A stretch of 64,000 nt of DNA from Rugosimonospora acidiphila (GTDB lineage: Bacteria > Actinomycetota > Actinomycetes > Mycobacteriales > Micromonosporaceae). The notes under the pieces are model-generated. The model was not told where the DNA came from and made no database searches. It was given only the letters and a program-made list of their open reading frames with translations. A program made the translations under genes and the position numbers. Where the stretch lies: assembly GCF_039543385.1 (NCBI RefSeq), contig NZ_BAABJQ010000009.1, positions 62,001 through 126,000 of the forward strand, given 5' to 3'. Below, piece by piece: positions 18,583 through 27,392 of this stretch. Positions within the stretch are counted from its first letter, which is position 1; each line of letters starts with the position of its first letter.

Positions 18583-19551
18583 TCAGACCGTGACGACGAG
18601 CTTGCCGGTGGTGTGCCGCCTGGCGAAGTCGACGCATGCCCGCACGCCCTCGTCGAGGGTGTATCGGCGGCCGATCGTCGCCGGCAGTTCCCCGCGGACC
18701 GCCAACTCGCCGACCTCACGCATGCCGCCGAAGGTACCCTCCATGTCCAGCACGAACTGCAGGCCGACGTCGTCGCGGCCGAGCCACTCCTGTTGCGGTA
18801 CGGGATAGGTGATCGTGAGAAGTCGCCCACCCGGGCGGACGGCGGCCGCCACGCCGGTGAGCCGATCGCTGGGCAGGGTCAGGTTGAGGGCGACGTCAAC
18901 GCCTGCGGGGTAAGCGGATTCGGCGTACCCGATGGTCTCGTCAGCGCCGAGAGCCCGCAGGATGCCAGCATCGGCGGCGGTCGCGGTGGCGATGACCCGG
19001 GCCTTCGCGCCGGCGAGCAACGCGACCACGGCGGTACCGACGCCTCCGGTGGCGCCGACGACCAACACGGTCTCGCCCGGCTGCACCTTGGCGCTGGCCA
19101 TCAGGGCGCGTGCGGTCAGGCCGACGGTGGGCAGAGCGGCGGCCCGTTCGACGTCGAGGCCGGCCGGGCGGCGCGCCAGGAACGGGGTGTCGGCTTCGAA
19201 GACCGCGTACTCGGCCAGCGATCCGGTGCTCAACGACGGCCGGGTCGCGCCGGCCATCGCGCGCAACGCGCGGGGCACGGCCTGGCCGAATATTTCGTCG
19301 CCGACCTGGTAGTCGGTCACGCCGGAGCCGATCTCGGTGACCGTGCCGGCGAAGTCGTTGCCGGGTACGTGCGGGAACGCCAGCGGCACGGTGTCGCGGA
19401 AGTCGCCGCTCGGTAGACGGATGTCCGCCGGGTTGATGGAGACGGCGGCGATCCGGACCTGGATCTGCCCCGGCCCCGGCCGGGGTGCCGGTATCTCGGC
19501 CACCGTGTACCGCTCGGGCGGCCCGTACCCGGTCGCCACAGCTGCCTTCAT
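18583..19551 (-). CDS. NADP-dependent oxidoreductase (quinone reductase/MDR family)
   Basis: The 322-residue protein is a zinc-free medium-chain reductase. It has a GroES-like N-terminal half (PGPGQIQVRIAAVSINPADIRLP, HVPGNDFAGTVTEIGSGVTDYQVGDEIFG) and a Rossmann NADPH site VLVVGATGGVGTAVVALL at about residues 146-163. The cysteines and glutamates of the zinc sites are absent. Relatives reduce quinones or enones with NADPH. It is divergent from a TetR gene, and the 93-bp gap carries two copies of a palindrome, so repression by that TetR with induction by an electrophile or quinone is likely. AGGGGG precedes the ATG. Confidence 0.88.
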   Translation of the reverse strand: MKAAVATGYGPPERYTVAEIPAPRPGPGQIQVRIAAVSINPADIRLPSGDFRDTVPLAFPHVPGNDFAGTVTEIGSGVTDYQVGDEIFGQAVPRALRAMAGATRPSLSTGSLAEYAVFEADTPFLARRPAGLDVERAAALPTVGLTARALMASAKVQPGETVLVVGATGGVGTAVVALLAGAKARVIATATAADAGILRALGADETIGYAESAYPAGVDVALNLTLPSDRLTGVAAAVRPGGRLLTITYPVPQQEWLGRDDVGLQFVLDMEGTFGGMREVGELAVRGELPATIGRRYTLDEGVRACVDFARRHTTGKLVVTV

Positions 19552-19569
19552 GAGACTGCCCCCTAAACG

Positions 19570-19625
19570 GACCGCGCGGTCAGGTTTTCCGGTGCTGAAC
19601 GTAGCAATAAGCGGACCGGGCGGTC
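19570..19625. promoter_or_regulatory. Pair of TetR operator candidates
   Basis: Two copies of CGGACCGSGCGGTCA, centred 44 bp apart, sit between the divergent oxidoreductase and TetR genes. The core GACCGCGCGGTC (19570-19581) is a perfect 12-bp palindrome. The second, GACCGGGCGGTC (19614-19625), has one central mismatch. Confidence 0.65.
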
Positions 19626-19632
19626 AACTTGC

Positions 19633-19638
19633 TAGGGT
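19633..19638 (+). promoter_or_regulatory. -10 element of a probable leaderless TetR transcript
   Basis: TAGGGT ends 6 bases before the GTG start at 19645, so transcription would begin at or next to the start codon. No ribosome-binding site is present. The second operator overlaps the -20 region. Confidence 0.45.
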
Positions 19639-19644
19639 GGTCAC

Positions 19645-20265
19645 GTGACCTCGACCCGTCCGCTGCGTGCCGATGCCAGCCGCAACCGGCAATCGCTGCT
19701 GGCCGCCGCGGCGGACGAGTTCGCCGAGCGGGGCTTGAACGCCTCGGTCGCCGATATCGCCCGCCGCGCCGGCGTCGGCAAGGGCACGGTCTTCCGGCAC
19801 TTCCCCACGAAGGACGACCTGCTCGCCGCGATCGTCCTCGACCGGATCGACGCGCTCAACGCGGTCGGCGAACGGCTGCTCGACGCGGCGGATCCGGGCG
19901 CGGCGCTATCGGAGTTCCTCACCGTCGCCGCCGAGCAGCGCCAACAACGCGACCTGTCGTTCCTGCAGGAGGCCGGCGAGCTGAACGCGGAGGTCACCAG
20001 GGTCCGCGCGCAGCTGTTCCAGACCGTGCACAGGCTGGTCGATCGGGCCCGCGAGCACGGCGCCGTGCGGGCCGACATCACCGGCGCGGACGTCATCCTG
20101 CTGATGTGCGCACCGAACTACGTCACCAGCTACGTGCCGGATGCCTCACCCGATCTGTGGCAGCGGTACCTGGCCATCATCTTCGACGGTCTGCGCCCGG
20201 AAGGCGCCCACCCGCTGCCCCACCCACCGCCGATGAGCCTCGACGCGACACATACGCCGGACTGA
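19645..20265 (+). CDS. TetR/AcrR transcriptional regulator
   Basis: The 206-residue repressor has the N-terminal TetR helix-turn-helix: LLAAAADEFAERGLNASVADIARRAGVGKGTVFRHFPTKDDLLAAI (residues about 17-62). A helical ligand domain follows. Its C-terminal part (DITGADVILLMCAPNYVTSYV) resembles the TetR group that often controls neighbouring reductases. The divergent arrangement and the two palindromes in the shared promoter imply control of the MDR oxidoreductase and of itself. The ligand is unknown. Confidence 0.9.
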   Translation: MTSTRPLRADASRNRQSLLAAAADEFAERGLNASVADIARRAGVGKGTVFRHFPTKDDLLAAIVLDRIDALNAVGERLLDAADPGAALSEFLTVAAEQRQQRDLSFLQEAGELNAEVTRVRAQLFQTVHRLVDRAREHGAVRADITGADVILLMCAPNYVTSYVPDASPDLWQRYLAIIFDGLRPEGAHPLPHPPPMSLDATHTPD

Positions 20266-20313
20266 CGGCGCCCGTCGCGCGTGGTCCGCCCCGGTTGTCG
20301 CCGGCGGCCGGCC

Positions 20314-22356
20314 TCAGGTGGCGGCCGGCTGCCTCTGGCGCTCGGTCCGGATCACCGCGACGGCCAGCGGGTCCAGCGACACGTGGTCCCCGACCGCCAC
20401 GCCGGTCAGCAGGTCCACGCCCGGCGCCGGGACGGCGACGCGGGCCGTACGGGTGTCGGAGTGGTTGAGCAGGAACAGGAATTCGGCGTGCTCGTTGCCG
20501 CGCCGGGCCGCCTCCACGAAGTCCGGGGCGGCCTCCACGAGCGGGGCGACCCCGGCGTCGCGTACCGTCGCCAGCACCGTGTCGTGCAGCGTCGCCGGGG
20601 GCAACCGGGTGCCGACGTAGACGACCCGCCCCGAGCCGAACGGGTTCTGGATGACCGCGGGCCGGCCGCTCAGTGAGCCCGAGGCATACCAGGCAACGGC
20701 CCGGGCTGACTCGGGGTGGATGCTCTCCTGCCACCAGTCACAGACCGACGTCGTCCCGTCGGCGAACCTCACCTCGAACGTCTCGCCGTCGCGCGCCGGC
20801 CAGTACTCGTCGATGTACGCGCCGATCAGGCCGCGGAACGCGCCAGGGTAGGCCGGCTGGCGCACCTGGTTGTGCGGGTCGACGACGCCGCAGAAGTACG
20901 AGCACAGCAGCGTGCCGCCGGCCGCGACGAAGCGTTCCAGGCGCGCCACGAAGCCGTCGCTGACCAGGTGCGCGCCGGCCACCACCAGCACCCGGTACCG
21001 GCTCAGGTCGGAGTCGAACGAGACCACGTCGGCCGCGAAATGCCCCTCCAGCAGCGGCCGGTAGTGGTCGGTCACCATGCCCGGATAGTCGAAGTCGTTG
21101 CGGGGCAGGCCGTACGCCGTCTCAAGCCCCCACCAGGCGTCCCAGTCGAACAGCACGGCGATTTCGGCCCGCGAACCCGACCCGAGCGCCTCGGCGATCC
21201 TTGGCAGTTCGGCGCCGAGCGCCTCGACCTCCCGCCAGGTGCGCGCGCCGGTGCCCGAGTGCGGCAGCATCGCGGAGTGGAACCGCTCGTGGCCGCCCCG
21301 GCTGGCGCGCCACTGGAAGTACATGACGCTGTCGGCGCCGTGCGCGATCGCCTGGTACGACCCGAGGCGCATCCGCCCCGGCGGCTTGACGTTGTTGACC
21401 CGCCACTGCGACACGGCGCTGGCCGCCTGCTCCATGAGGATCCACGGCTGACCGCGCAGCGAGCGCATGAGGTCGAAGTTGAGCGCGGCGGCGACGCGTG
21501 AGTCGTCCCGCCCCGGGTCCGGGTAGATGTCCAGCGCCACCGCGTCCTGTTCGGCGGCCCACCGCCAGTAGTCGGCGTGCCGGTAGAAGCGCATGAAGTT
21601 GGTCAGCACCGGCAGGTCGTCGCGGTACGAGCGGACGATGTCGCGCTCGGAGATGAAACACTCGCGTAGCGCGTCCGAGGCGAAGCGCTGGAAGTCCAGG
21701 CGCCGGGCCGGGTTGGACCACGACCGGGGCAGCTCGGGCGGGGCCACCTGATCCCAGGAGGTGTACCGCTGGCTCCAGAACCGGGTGTACCAGGCGTCGT
21801 TGAGCGCGTCGAGGTCGTCGCCGTACCGGCGGCGCAGCCAGTCCCGAAAGGCGGCGGCGGCTCCCGGCGTGTACGCGATGGGCCCGTACTCGTTGCTGAT
21901 GTGCCACATGGCCAGCGCGGGATGGCCGGAGTACCGCTCGGCCAGGGCGGTGGTGATCCGGGCGGCGTGCTGCCGGTAGCGGGGGGACGTGGGGTCGTAG
22001 TGCAGCCGGTTGCCGAAGCCGAAGGTCTTGCCGTCCTCCATCACCGGAAGCACCTCGGGGTGCCCGTGGGACAGCCAGACCGGTGGCGCGGCGGTGGGCG
22101 TGGCGAGGTCGACGGCGATGCCGCCGGCGTGCAGCAGGTCCATGACCTCGTCCAGCCAGCCGAACTCGAAGCGCCCCGGCTCCGGTTCCAGCGACGCCCA
22201 GGCGAACACGCCGAGCGTGACGAGGTTGACCCCGGCCCGCCGCATCAGCGCGACGTCCTCGTCCCACACCGCCCGGTCCCACTGCTCGGGGTTGTAGTCA
22301 CCGCCGAAGGCGAAGCCGCGCAGCCGCGCGCGGAGGCCGGCCATCCGGGCGTTCAC
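20314..22356 (-). CDS. Beta-galactosidase, GH42
   Basis: The 680-residue enzyme matches GH42 in length and order. The TIM barrel begins GFAFGGDYNPEQW. The acid/base Glu is in WHISNEYG (Glu156) and the nucleophile Glu in PWILMEQAASAVSQW (Glu309). The trimerisation domain has DSDLSRYRVLVVAGAHLVSD and GGTLLCSYFCGVVD, and a small C-terminal beta domain follows. There is no signal peptide, so it probably hydrolyses imported beta-galactosides in the cytoplasm. It is the last gene of the ABC-transporter operon. The GTG at 22356 overlaps the stop of the DUF624 gene (GTGA), implying translational coupling; the ATG at 22344 is an alternative start. Confidence 0.92.
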   Translation of the reverse strand: MNARMAGLRARLRGFAFGGDYNPEQWDRAVWDEDVALMRRAGVNLVTLGVFAWASLEPEPGRFEFGWLDEVMDLLHAGGIAVDLATPTAAPPVWLSHGHPEVLPVMEDGKTFGFGNRLHYDPTSPRYRQHAARITTALAERYSGHPALAMWHISNEYGPIAYTPGAAAAFRDWLRRRYGDDLDALNDAWYTRFWSQRYTSWDQVAPPELPRSWSNPARRLDFQRFASDALRECFISERDIVRSYRDDLPVLTNFMRFYRHADYWRWAAEQDAVALDIYPDPGRDDSRVAAALNFDLMRSLRGQPWILMEQAASAVSQWRVNNVKPPGRMRLGSYQAIAHGADSVMYFQWRASRGGHERFHSAMLPHSGTGARTWREVEALGAELPRIAEALGSGSRAEIAVLFDWDAWWGLETAYGLPRNDFDYPGMVTDHYRPLLEGHFAADVVSFDSDLSRYRVLVVAGAHLVSDGFVARLERFVAAGGTLLCSYFCGVVDPHNQVRQPAYPGAFRGLIGAYIDEYWPARDGETFEVRFADGTTSVCDWWQESIHPESARAVAWYASGSLSGRPAVIQNPFGSGRVVYVGTRLPPATLHDTVLATVRDAGVAPLVEAAPDFVEAARRGNEHAEFLFLLNHSDTRTARVAVPAPGVDLLTGVAVGDHVSLDPLAVAVIRTERQRQPAAT

Positions 22357-23060
22357 CGGCCGCCCGCCCCCTCGGTGGTGAATCGCTCGTGGACCTCGGC
22401 GACCATCGCGCGGCCGTCGCGCAGCAGCGCCAGGGCGAACACCGAACTCAGCAGCAGGGTCACCGCCTCCGAGGACGCGGCGGTCAGGCCGCCCGCGACG
22501 ACTAGCAGGCACGCGTTGGCCAGCGTGCCCGTCGGCCGGCGCACGAGGAAGTATCCCGCCAGCCGGATCACGTCGAGCGTCCGGAACGCGAACAACGACG
22601 TGATGACCAGCGCGTTGGCGGCCGACAGCGCCACCGCCACGGCCACCAGCACCAGCGGCACCGCCCACCAGGAGGGCACGCCGGCCGCCCCGAGATGGGT
22701 GAGGTTCACCGCGACGACGGTCAGTACCACCAGCAGCGGTACCCAGATCCGCAGGGCGTCGGCGACGTTGCGCCGGTACCCGCGCCAGAACGCCACCGCC
22801 GGCCGTAGGTCGGTCAGGTCCGACCCACGGTGCCACAGCGCGTACAGCGCGGCGGAGACCGCCGGGCCGAGCGGCAGGGCGCACGCCGCGGCCAGCGGAA
22901 CGTTGCTGGCGTCGCGGTCGAGCAGGACGAGCAGGACCAGCCCGGGCGCGGTGGTGACCACCAGCAACGCCTCGACGACCAGCAGCGTGTAGACCAGCGC
23001 GGCGGCCCGCGCGAGCGGGCCCTCGCCGAACTGCCGGCGGGCACCGGCCGTGTCACTCAT
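22353..23060 (-). CDS. DUF624 (YesL-like) membrane protein
   Basis: The 235-residue protein has five to six hydrophobic segments (for example AAALVYTLLVVEALLVVTTAPGLVLLVLL). It matches the YesL/DUF624 family, which is regularly encoded with Lpl/Yte-type carbohydrate ABC transporters; its function is unknown. It lies between the binding-protein gene and the GH42 gene and overlaps the latter by 4 bp. GGGGAG precedes the ATG. Confidence 0.8.
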   Translation of the reverse strand: MSDTAGARRQFGEGPLARAAALVYTLLVVEALLVVTTAPGLVLLVLLDRDASNVPLAAACALPLGPAVSAALYALWHRGSDLTDLRPAVAFWRGYRRNVADALRIWVPLLVVLTVVAVNLTHLGAAGVPSWWAVPLVLVAVAVALSAANALVITSLFAFRTLDVIRLAGYFLVRRPTGTLANACLLVVAGGLTAASSEAVTLLLSSVFALALLRDGRAMVAEVHERFTTEGAGGR

Positions 23061-23102
23061 GACGTCGCTCCCCGTCCGTCGCCGGATCCCAGTCGGGCCG
23101 GC

Positions 23103-23140
23103 CCGGCCGCGCCCGGCGGAGTTGCCGGGTGCGCGGCCGG
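23103..23140 (-). terminator. Internal operon hairpin
   Basis: CCGGCCGCGCCCGGC pairs with GCCGGGTGCGCGGCCGG except for a 2-nt bulge, around a 6-nt loop. It lies after the binding-protein stop and before the DUF624 gene. It may reduce read-through or stabilise the 5' message, so that binding protein exceeds the downstream enzymes. Confidence 0.55.
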
Positions 23141-23150
23141 GGCGCCGCGC

Positions 23151-24812
23151 TCAGCCGTGGTTCTTCTTGTACCGCGTGTAGGCGCCGTTGATGGTGTCAA
23201 CGTACTGAGTGGCGTTCTTGGCCTCGAGCTCTTTCGCGTAGGTGTCCCACTCGCTCAGCGGCCGCTGGCCGAGGATGAACTTGAGCGTCTGCTGGTTGAC
23301 GTAGTCCGTGATGGCCGTCTCCCACAGCGTCGTCTGTTCGCGCTCGTCGGCCGACAGCGGGTGCGTCGGCTCCAGCGGCAGCGTCTTGCACTCCGCCATC
23401 GCCTTCTGGAACTCCAACTCCTCCGGGGGGAACTGCGAGTCGAGCAGCGTGGTGCTGCCGCCGTAGACGAACACCCCGTTGAAGAAGCCGTACTCGACCT
23501 GGAGGTTCTTCTTGCCCGTCGGGTTCAGGCCGGCCCAGGTCACGTCGGGGGCGAGCTTGAAGGAGCCGTCGTCGATGCTGCCGGTGTAGGTCGTCCCCTC
23601 GATGCCCCACTTGGCGAACAGCTTGCCGGCGTCGGAGTAGAACAGCCAGTCGACGAACTGCATGATGGCGACGAAGTTCTTGCTGTCGCGCGCCTTCGCC
23701 GAAATCATGACGCCGCTCTCGGTCCGCACACCCCGCTTGACGTTGCCCAGCGGCCCGGTCGGCCGCGGAATCTTCATCACCGTCGCACCCGGGATCCCCG
23801 CGATGTCCTTACGCACGGTGTTGATCAGCTCCTGGGCGTTGGTGCTGACCACGAACGCCTTGCCGTTGGCGAACTTCTGCCGCGCGGCGTCGTCGCTCTG
23901 GGTGAAGCTCTCCGGGTCGATCAGCTTCTCGCTGACCAGCGTGTTGAGGAACTGGAGCATCTGTTTGTACTGGTCCATGGTGCCGGTGAGGACGAACTTG
24001 CCGGCGCTCGCGTCCCAGGTGGTGGTGCGGTAGTCCCAGCCGGCCCACGGCCCGTAGGCCGAGCCGAGCATCGCCAGCAGGTTGTTGGCGCCGGGGCCGG
24101 GCGGGGTGGTGCTCCACCGGTCGGACAGCGGGTAGACATCGGGGTGCGCCGCCTTCATGGCCCGCAGCATGGCGTGCACGTCGTCCCAGGTCTTGGGCAC
24201 CTCAAGGTTGAGCGCCTTGAGGATGTCGGTGCGCACCGCCAGCGAGTAGTCCAGCCACACATCTTCGTGCAGGCCGGGCAGCAGATAATACTTGCCGTCC
24301 TCCTCGCGGTTCTGGTCCAGGTCGCCTTGCAGGTTCCACTTCTCGATCTGCGCGGCGAAGTTCGGCATCAGGTCGACGTAGTCGCTGACCGGGAGGACGG
24401 CGCCACTGGCGATGTAGTCCTCCTCCTGCGGGTGGTACGTCTTCGGAATGATCAGCGGCGCGTTGCCGGCGCTGATCATCACGCTGCGCTTCTGGTTGTA
24501 GTCGGACAGCGGGATCACCGTCGGGTTGAAGCTGACGTTGGTCCGCTTGGCCAGCTCGGTGAGGAAAAGCCAGTTCTTGTTGTACGGGTAGTTCGGGTTA
24601 CTCAGCATCATGATGGGGAAGGTGAGCGGCTTGGTGGCCTTGAACTGGTCACCGACGCCGTACTTCTCCATCGCGCCTTCCCGCTTGCCGGAGAGGTCCT
24701 TGTCCTTCTTGGAATCGCTGTCGTCGCTGCCGCAGCCTGACAGCCCCAGTGCGGCGGCGCCCGCGGCGGCGCCGGCCGCGGCGAGCAGTTGCCGCCGGGA
24801 GAGCTGGTGCAT
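23151..24812 (-). CDS. Carbohydrate ABC transporter binding lipoprotein
   Basis: The 553-residue protein carries a twin-arginine-like lipoprotein signal: RRQLL, an Ala-rich stretch, then lipobox LSGC with the lipid-bearing Cys27. A Ser/Asp/Lys-rich linker follows. The body is a cluster-1 extracellular solute-binding protein of the large LplA/YtcQ type that serves Lpl-type permeases. Its length (about 550) is typical of that subgroup. It should be anchored outside the membrane and deliver oligosaccharide to the two permeases encoded just upstream in the same operon. AGGAG precedes the ATG. Confidence 0.9.
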   Translation of the reverse strand: MHQLSRRQLLAAAGAAAGAAALGLSGCGSDDSDSKKDKDLSGKREGAMEKYGVGDQFKATKPLTFPIMMLSNPNYPYNKNWLFLTELAKRTNVSFNPTVIPLSDYNQKRSVMISAGNAPLIIPKTYHPQEEDYIASGAVLPVSDYVDLMPNFAAQIEKWNLQGDLDQNREEDGKYYLLPGLHEDVWLDYSLAVRTDILKALNLEVPKTWDDVHAMLRAMKAAHPDVYPLSDRWSTTPPGPGANNLLAMLGSAYGPWAGWDYRTTTWDASAGKFVLTGTMDQYKQMLQFLNTLVSEKLIDPESFTQSDDAARQKFANGKAFVVSTNAQELINTVRKDIAGIPGATVMKIPRPTGPLGNVKRGVRTESGVMISAKARDSKNFVAIMQFVDWLFYSDAGKLFAKWGIEGTTYTGSIDDGSFKLAPDVTWAGLNPTGKKNLQVEYGFFNGVFVYGGSTTLLDSQFPPEELEFQKAMAECKTLPLEPTHPLSADEREQTTLWETAITDYVNQQTLKFILGQRPLSEWDTYAKELEAKNATQYVDTINGAYTRYKKNHG

Positions 24813-24854
24813 GGGAACTCCTTGTCGGGGGTGGGTACGAAGGTGCGCCGGGCG

Positions 24855-25784
24855 TCAACCCTTGACCGCGCCGAGCGTGACTCCGGAGACGAAGTAGCGC
24901 TGGATGAAGGGGTAGACGAGCATGATGGGCAGGACCGTGAGCACGATGGTCACCGCCTGGATGTTGGCCCCGATCTGCAGCGCCGAGTCGCTGGACGCCG
25001 TCTCGTTCGCCCCGGTGGTGGCGCCGGCGATCAGGTTGCGCAGATACACGGTGACCGGAAAAAGGTCAGCGCGGTCCATGTACAGGAAGCCGGAGAACCA
25101 CGAGTTCCAGAAGGCGACCGCGTAGAACAGGATCATCGTGGCGATGACCGCCTTGGACAGCGGCAGCACGATGCGCAGCAGGGTGCGATAGGTGTCCAGG
25201 CCGTCGACGGCGGCGGCCTCCTCCAGCTCCTCCGGCATGCCCTCGAAGAACGCCTTCATCACCAGCAGGTTGAACACGCTGATGGCGTTGGGCAGCACGA
25301 TGGCCCACAGGGTGTTGCGCAGGTGCAGGCCGTTGACCAGCACGTAGTTCGGGATCAGGCCGCCGTTGAAGAACATGGTGAACACGGCGATCCCGATCAG
25401 CGCGCCCCGGCCCCGCAGGTGCTTCTTCGACAGCACGTACGCGTAACAGGTGGTCAGCACCATCGAGACGAGGGTGGCGGTCACCGTGTAGATCACGGTG
25501 TTCCGGTAGTTCGTCCAGAACATCGAGTCGGACATCACGTGCCCGTACGTGGTCAGGTTGAAGCCCCGCGGCCAGAGGTTGACCTTCCCGGCCCGGATGT
25601 AGTGCTCCGCGCTGAACGAGTCAGCCAGGATGTTGACGAACGGGTACAGGGTCAGCACCACGACGCCGGTCAGAATGACGGCGTTGACCGCCTGGAAGAC
25701 GCGGGCCCCGCGGGACGGTCGCGGCCCCCGCGGCCCCGACAGCCGCCCGACCCGTGGTCGGTCCTCGCGTGCGTCCACCGTCAC
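24855..25784 (-). CDS. Carbohydrate ABC permease, LplC/YtcP type
   Basis: The 309-residue permease has six hydrophobic segments and the EAA loop EELEEAAAVDGLDTYRTLLRIVLPLSKAV (about residues 185-213), which contacts the ATPase. The start VTVDAREDRP at GTG 25784 overlaps the stop of the partner permease (GTGA). The C-terminal QRYFVSGVTLGAVKG is the usual ending of this subgroup. No ATPase gene is present; such systems commonly borrow a shared MsiK-type ATPase encoded elsewhere. Confidence 0.9.
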   Translation of the reverse strand: MTVDAREDRPRVGRLSGPRGPRPSRGARVFQAVNAVILTGVVVLTLYPFVNILADSFSAEHYIRAGKVNLWPRGFNLTTYGHVMSDSMFWTNYRNTVIYTVTATLVSMVLTTCYAYVLSKKHLRGRGALIGIAVFTMFFNGGLIPNYVLVNGLHLRNTLWAIVLPNAISVFNLLVMKAFFEGMPEELEEAAAVDGLDTYRTLLRIVLPLSKAVIATMILFYAVAFWNSWFSGFLYMDRADLFPVTVYLRNLIAGATTGANETASSDSALQIGANIQAVTIVLTVLPIMLVYPFIQRYFVSGVTLGAVKG

Positions 25785-26812
25785 CACAGGCTCGCCCCGA
25801 CCGCGCGCCGCGAGAGAAAGTTCGTCGACATCACCAGGGTCACCCCGATCACGGACTCGAACAGCCCGATGGCGGCCGCGTAGCTGAAGCTGCCCGACAC
25901 CACGCCCACCCGGTACAGGTAGGTGGAGATGACATCCGCCGTCGGGTAGGTCAAGGGGTTGTACAGCAACAGAATCTTCTCGAACCCGATCGTCAGGAAC
26001 GTGCCGGTGTTGAGGATCAGCAGCGTCATCATGGTCGGCCGGATGCCCGGCAGGGTGATGTGCCAGGTCTGGCGCCACCGGTTCGCTCCGTCGATCCGGG
26101 CCGCCTCGTACAGGTTGTCGTCGATAGTGGTCAGCGCGGCGAGGTAGAGGATCGTGCCCCAGCCGACGGTCTGCCAGACCTCGGAGGACACGTAGATGGT
26201 CCGGAACCAGCCGGGTTGCTGCAGGAACGGGATCGGGTCGTGGCCGAACAGCCGTAACGCCTGGTTGACCACGCCCGCGTCCACGTCGAGCAGCTGCACG
26301 ATGATGCCGGCCACCACCACGATGGACAGGAAGTGCGGCAGGTAGGAGATGGTCTGGACGAAGCGCTTGAGCCACCGGGTCCGCACCTCGTTGAGCAGCA
26401 GGGCGAGCACGATCGGCAGCGGGAAGGTGAACAGCAGGGTCAGCCCGCCGAGGATCAGCGTGTTGGTGAACACGTGCCAGAACGTGGGGTCGCCCAGGAA
26501 CAGCCGGAAGTAGTGCAGGCCCACCCATTCGTCGCCGAAGATGCTGCCACCGGGGCTGTACCGGCGGAAGGCGATGATGTTGCCGAGCATCGGCAGGTAC
26601 CGGAAGATGGCGAAGAACAGCAGCGGCACGACCGCCAGCGAGTACAGCTGCCAGTCCCGGCGCAGCGTCTGGCGCCAGGTGCGGCGCCGCCCGCGCACGG
26701 TGCGGGAGGCGCGCGGCGTCGTCGCGCTCGCATCCCGCCCTCCCGGCGGTAACCGCAAAGGTTCAGGTGCGCCCGCGCTCGGTCCCGCCTCGACTGGCAC
26801 CCGACCTGCCAT
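25781..26812 (-). CDS. Carbohydrate ABC permease, LplB type
   Basis: The 343-residue permease has a basic N-terminal tail and six hydrophobic segments, beginning LYSLAVVPLLFFAIFRYLPM. Its EAA loop reads DDNLYEAARIDGANRWRQTWHITLPGIRP. It is the first gene of the operon. The ATG at 26812 is preferred because AAGGGG lies just before it; the in-frame ATG at 26827 lacks a ribosome-binding site. Together with the LplC-type partner it forms the channel for the imported sugar. Confidence 0.9.
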   Translation of the reverse strand: MAGRVPVEAGPSAGAPEPLRLPPGGRDASATTPRASRTVRGRRRTWRQTLRRDWQLYSLAVVPLLFFAIFRYLPMLGNIIAFRRYSPGGSIFGDEWVGLHYFRLFLGDPTFWHVFTNTLILGGLTLLFTFPLPIVLALLLNEVRTRWLKRFVQTISYLPHFLSIVVVAGIIVQLLDVDAGVVNQALRLFGHDPIPFLQQPGWFRTIYVSSEVWQTVGWGTILYLAALTTIDDNLYEAARIDGANRWRQTWHITLPGIRPTMMTLLILNTGTFLTIGFEKILLLYNPLTYPTADVISTYLYRVGVVSGSFSYAAAIGLFESVIGVTLVMSTNFLSRRAVGASLW

Positions 26813-26883
26813 GCCACCCCTTCGCATCCGTTCGGCGGCGTCACCCGCCCGCGAGCCCGAAGACTCGTCGGGGCACCTCCCGC

Positions 26884-26947
26884 AACATTCGGGAGATGTT
26901 CCGATACATATGGCGGAAACCTAAGCGCGTCCGGCGGACCATGTCAA
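26884..26947 (-). promoter_or_regulatory. Promoter and operator candidates of the sugar operon
   Basis: On the minus strand a perfect -35, TTGACA (26942-26947), is followed after 18 bp by TAGGTT (26918-26923). Over the predicted start lie two inverted repeats: TTCCG-N10-CGGAA (26899-26918) and AACAT-N7-ATGTT (26884-26900). That is where a repressor would block transcription. The leader to the first ATG is about 100 nt. No regulator is encoded next to it. Confidence 0.6.
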
Positions 26948-27170
26948 GGTCTCCCCGCGCCCGGGGCCTCGTAGTATAGTCAGTGGTCACTGCGTATTTG
27001 ACCAGCGAAAACACCGTTTCGGCGGCATGCTGGAAGTGGTTGATAACAAGAGCGCAGCGAAATTTTCGGATATTGTCGGAGGGCTTTCGGCGCCCCGATT
27101 CCGCGCCGCAAGGTCGACCCGGTGCGCGGCGCCGACGGGCGCGCCTTGGCACGGCGCGGGAAGCGCGTGG

Positions 27171-27283
27171 TCAGTAGCGCTGGTGTCAGTAGCGCGATGG
27201 CAGTAGCCGACGTCAACAGCGCTGACGTCAGTGGCGCGTGTCAACAGCGCTGACGTCGGCAGCGCGAGGTCAGCAGTGCGTCG
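27171..27283. repeat. Degenerate tandem repeat region
   Basis: About eight imperfect units of 11-15 bp follow the pattern TCARYAGCGCTGRYG. Inside them is a 7-bp inverted repeat, GACGTCA-N7-TGACGTC (27209-27229). It lies between the operon promoter and the 3' end of the GNAT gene. The rest of the roughly 440-bp gap after the promoter shows nothing recognisable. Confidence 0.6.
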
Positions 27284-27392
27284 TCGGTGTCTGGCCGGGC
27301 AGCCGATCGCGGGCGTTGGGTCTCTTGCCGGCGGCTTTGCCACGGTCGCACACGAGCGCCACGCGTGCCCATGCCGCCTCGAGCACCACTGC

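Noticed and set aside
27171..27283. CRISPR array
   Set aside because: The units are short, contiguous and degenerate, with no spacers and no cas genes nearby.
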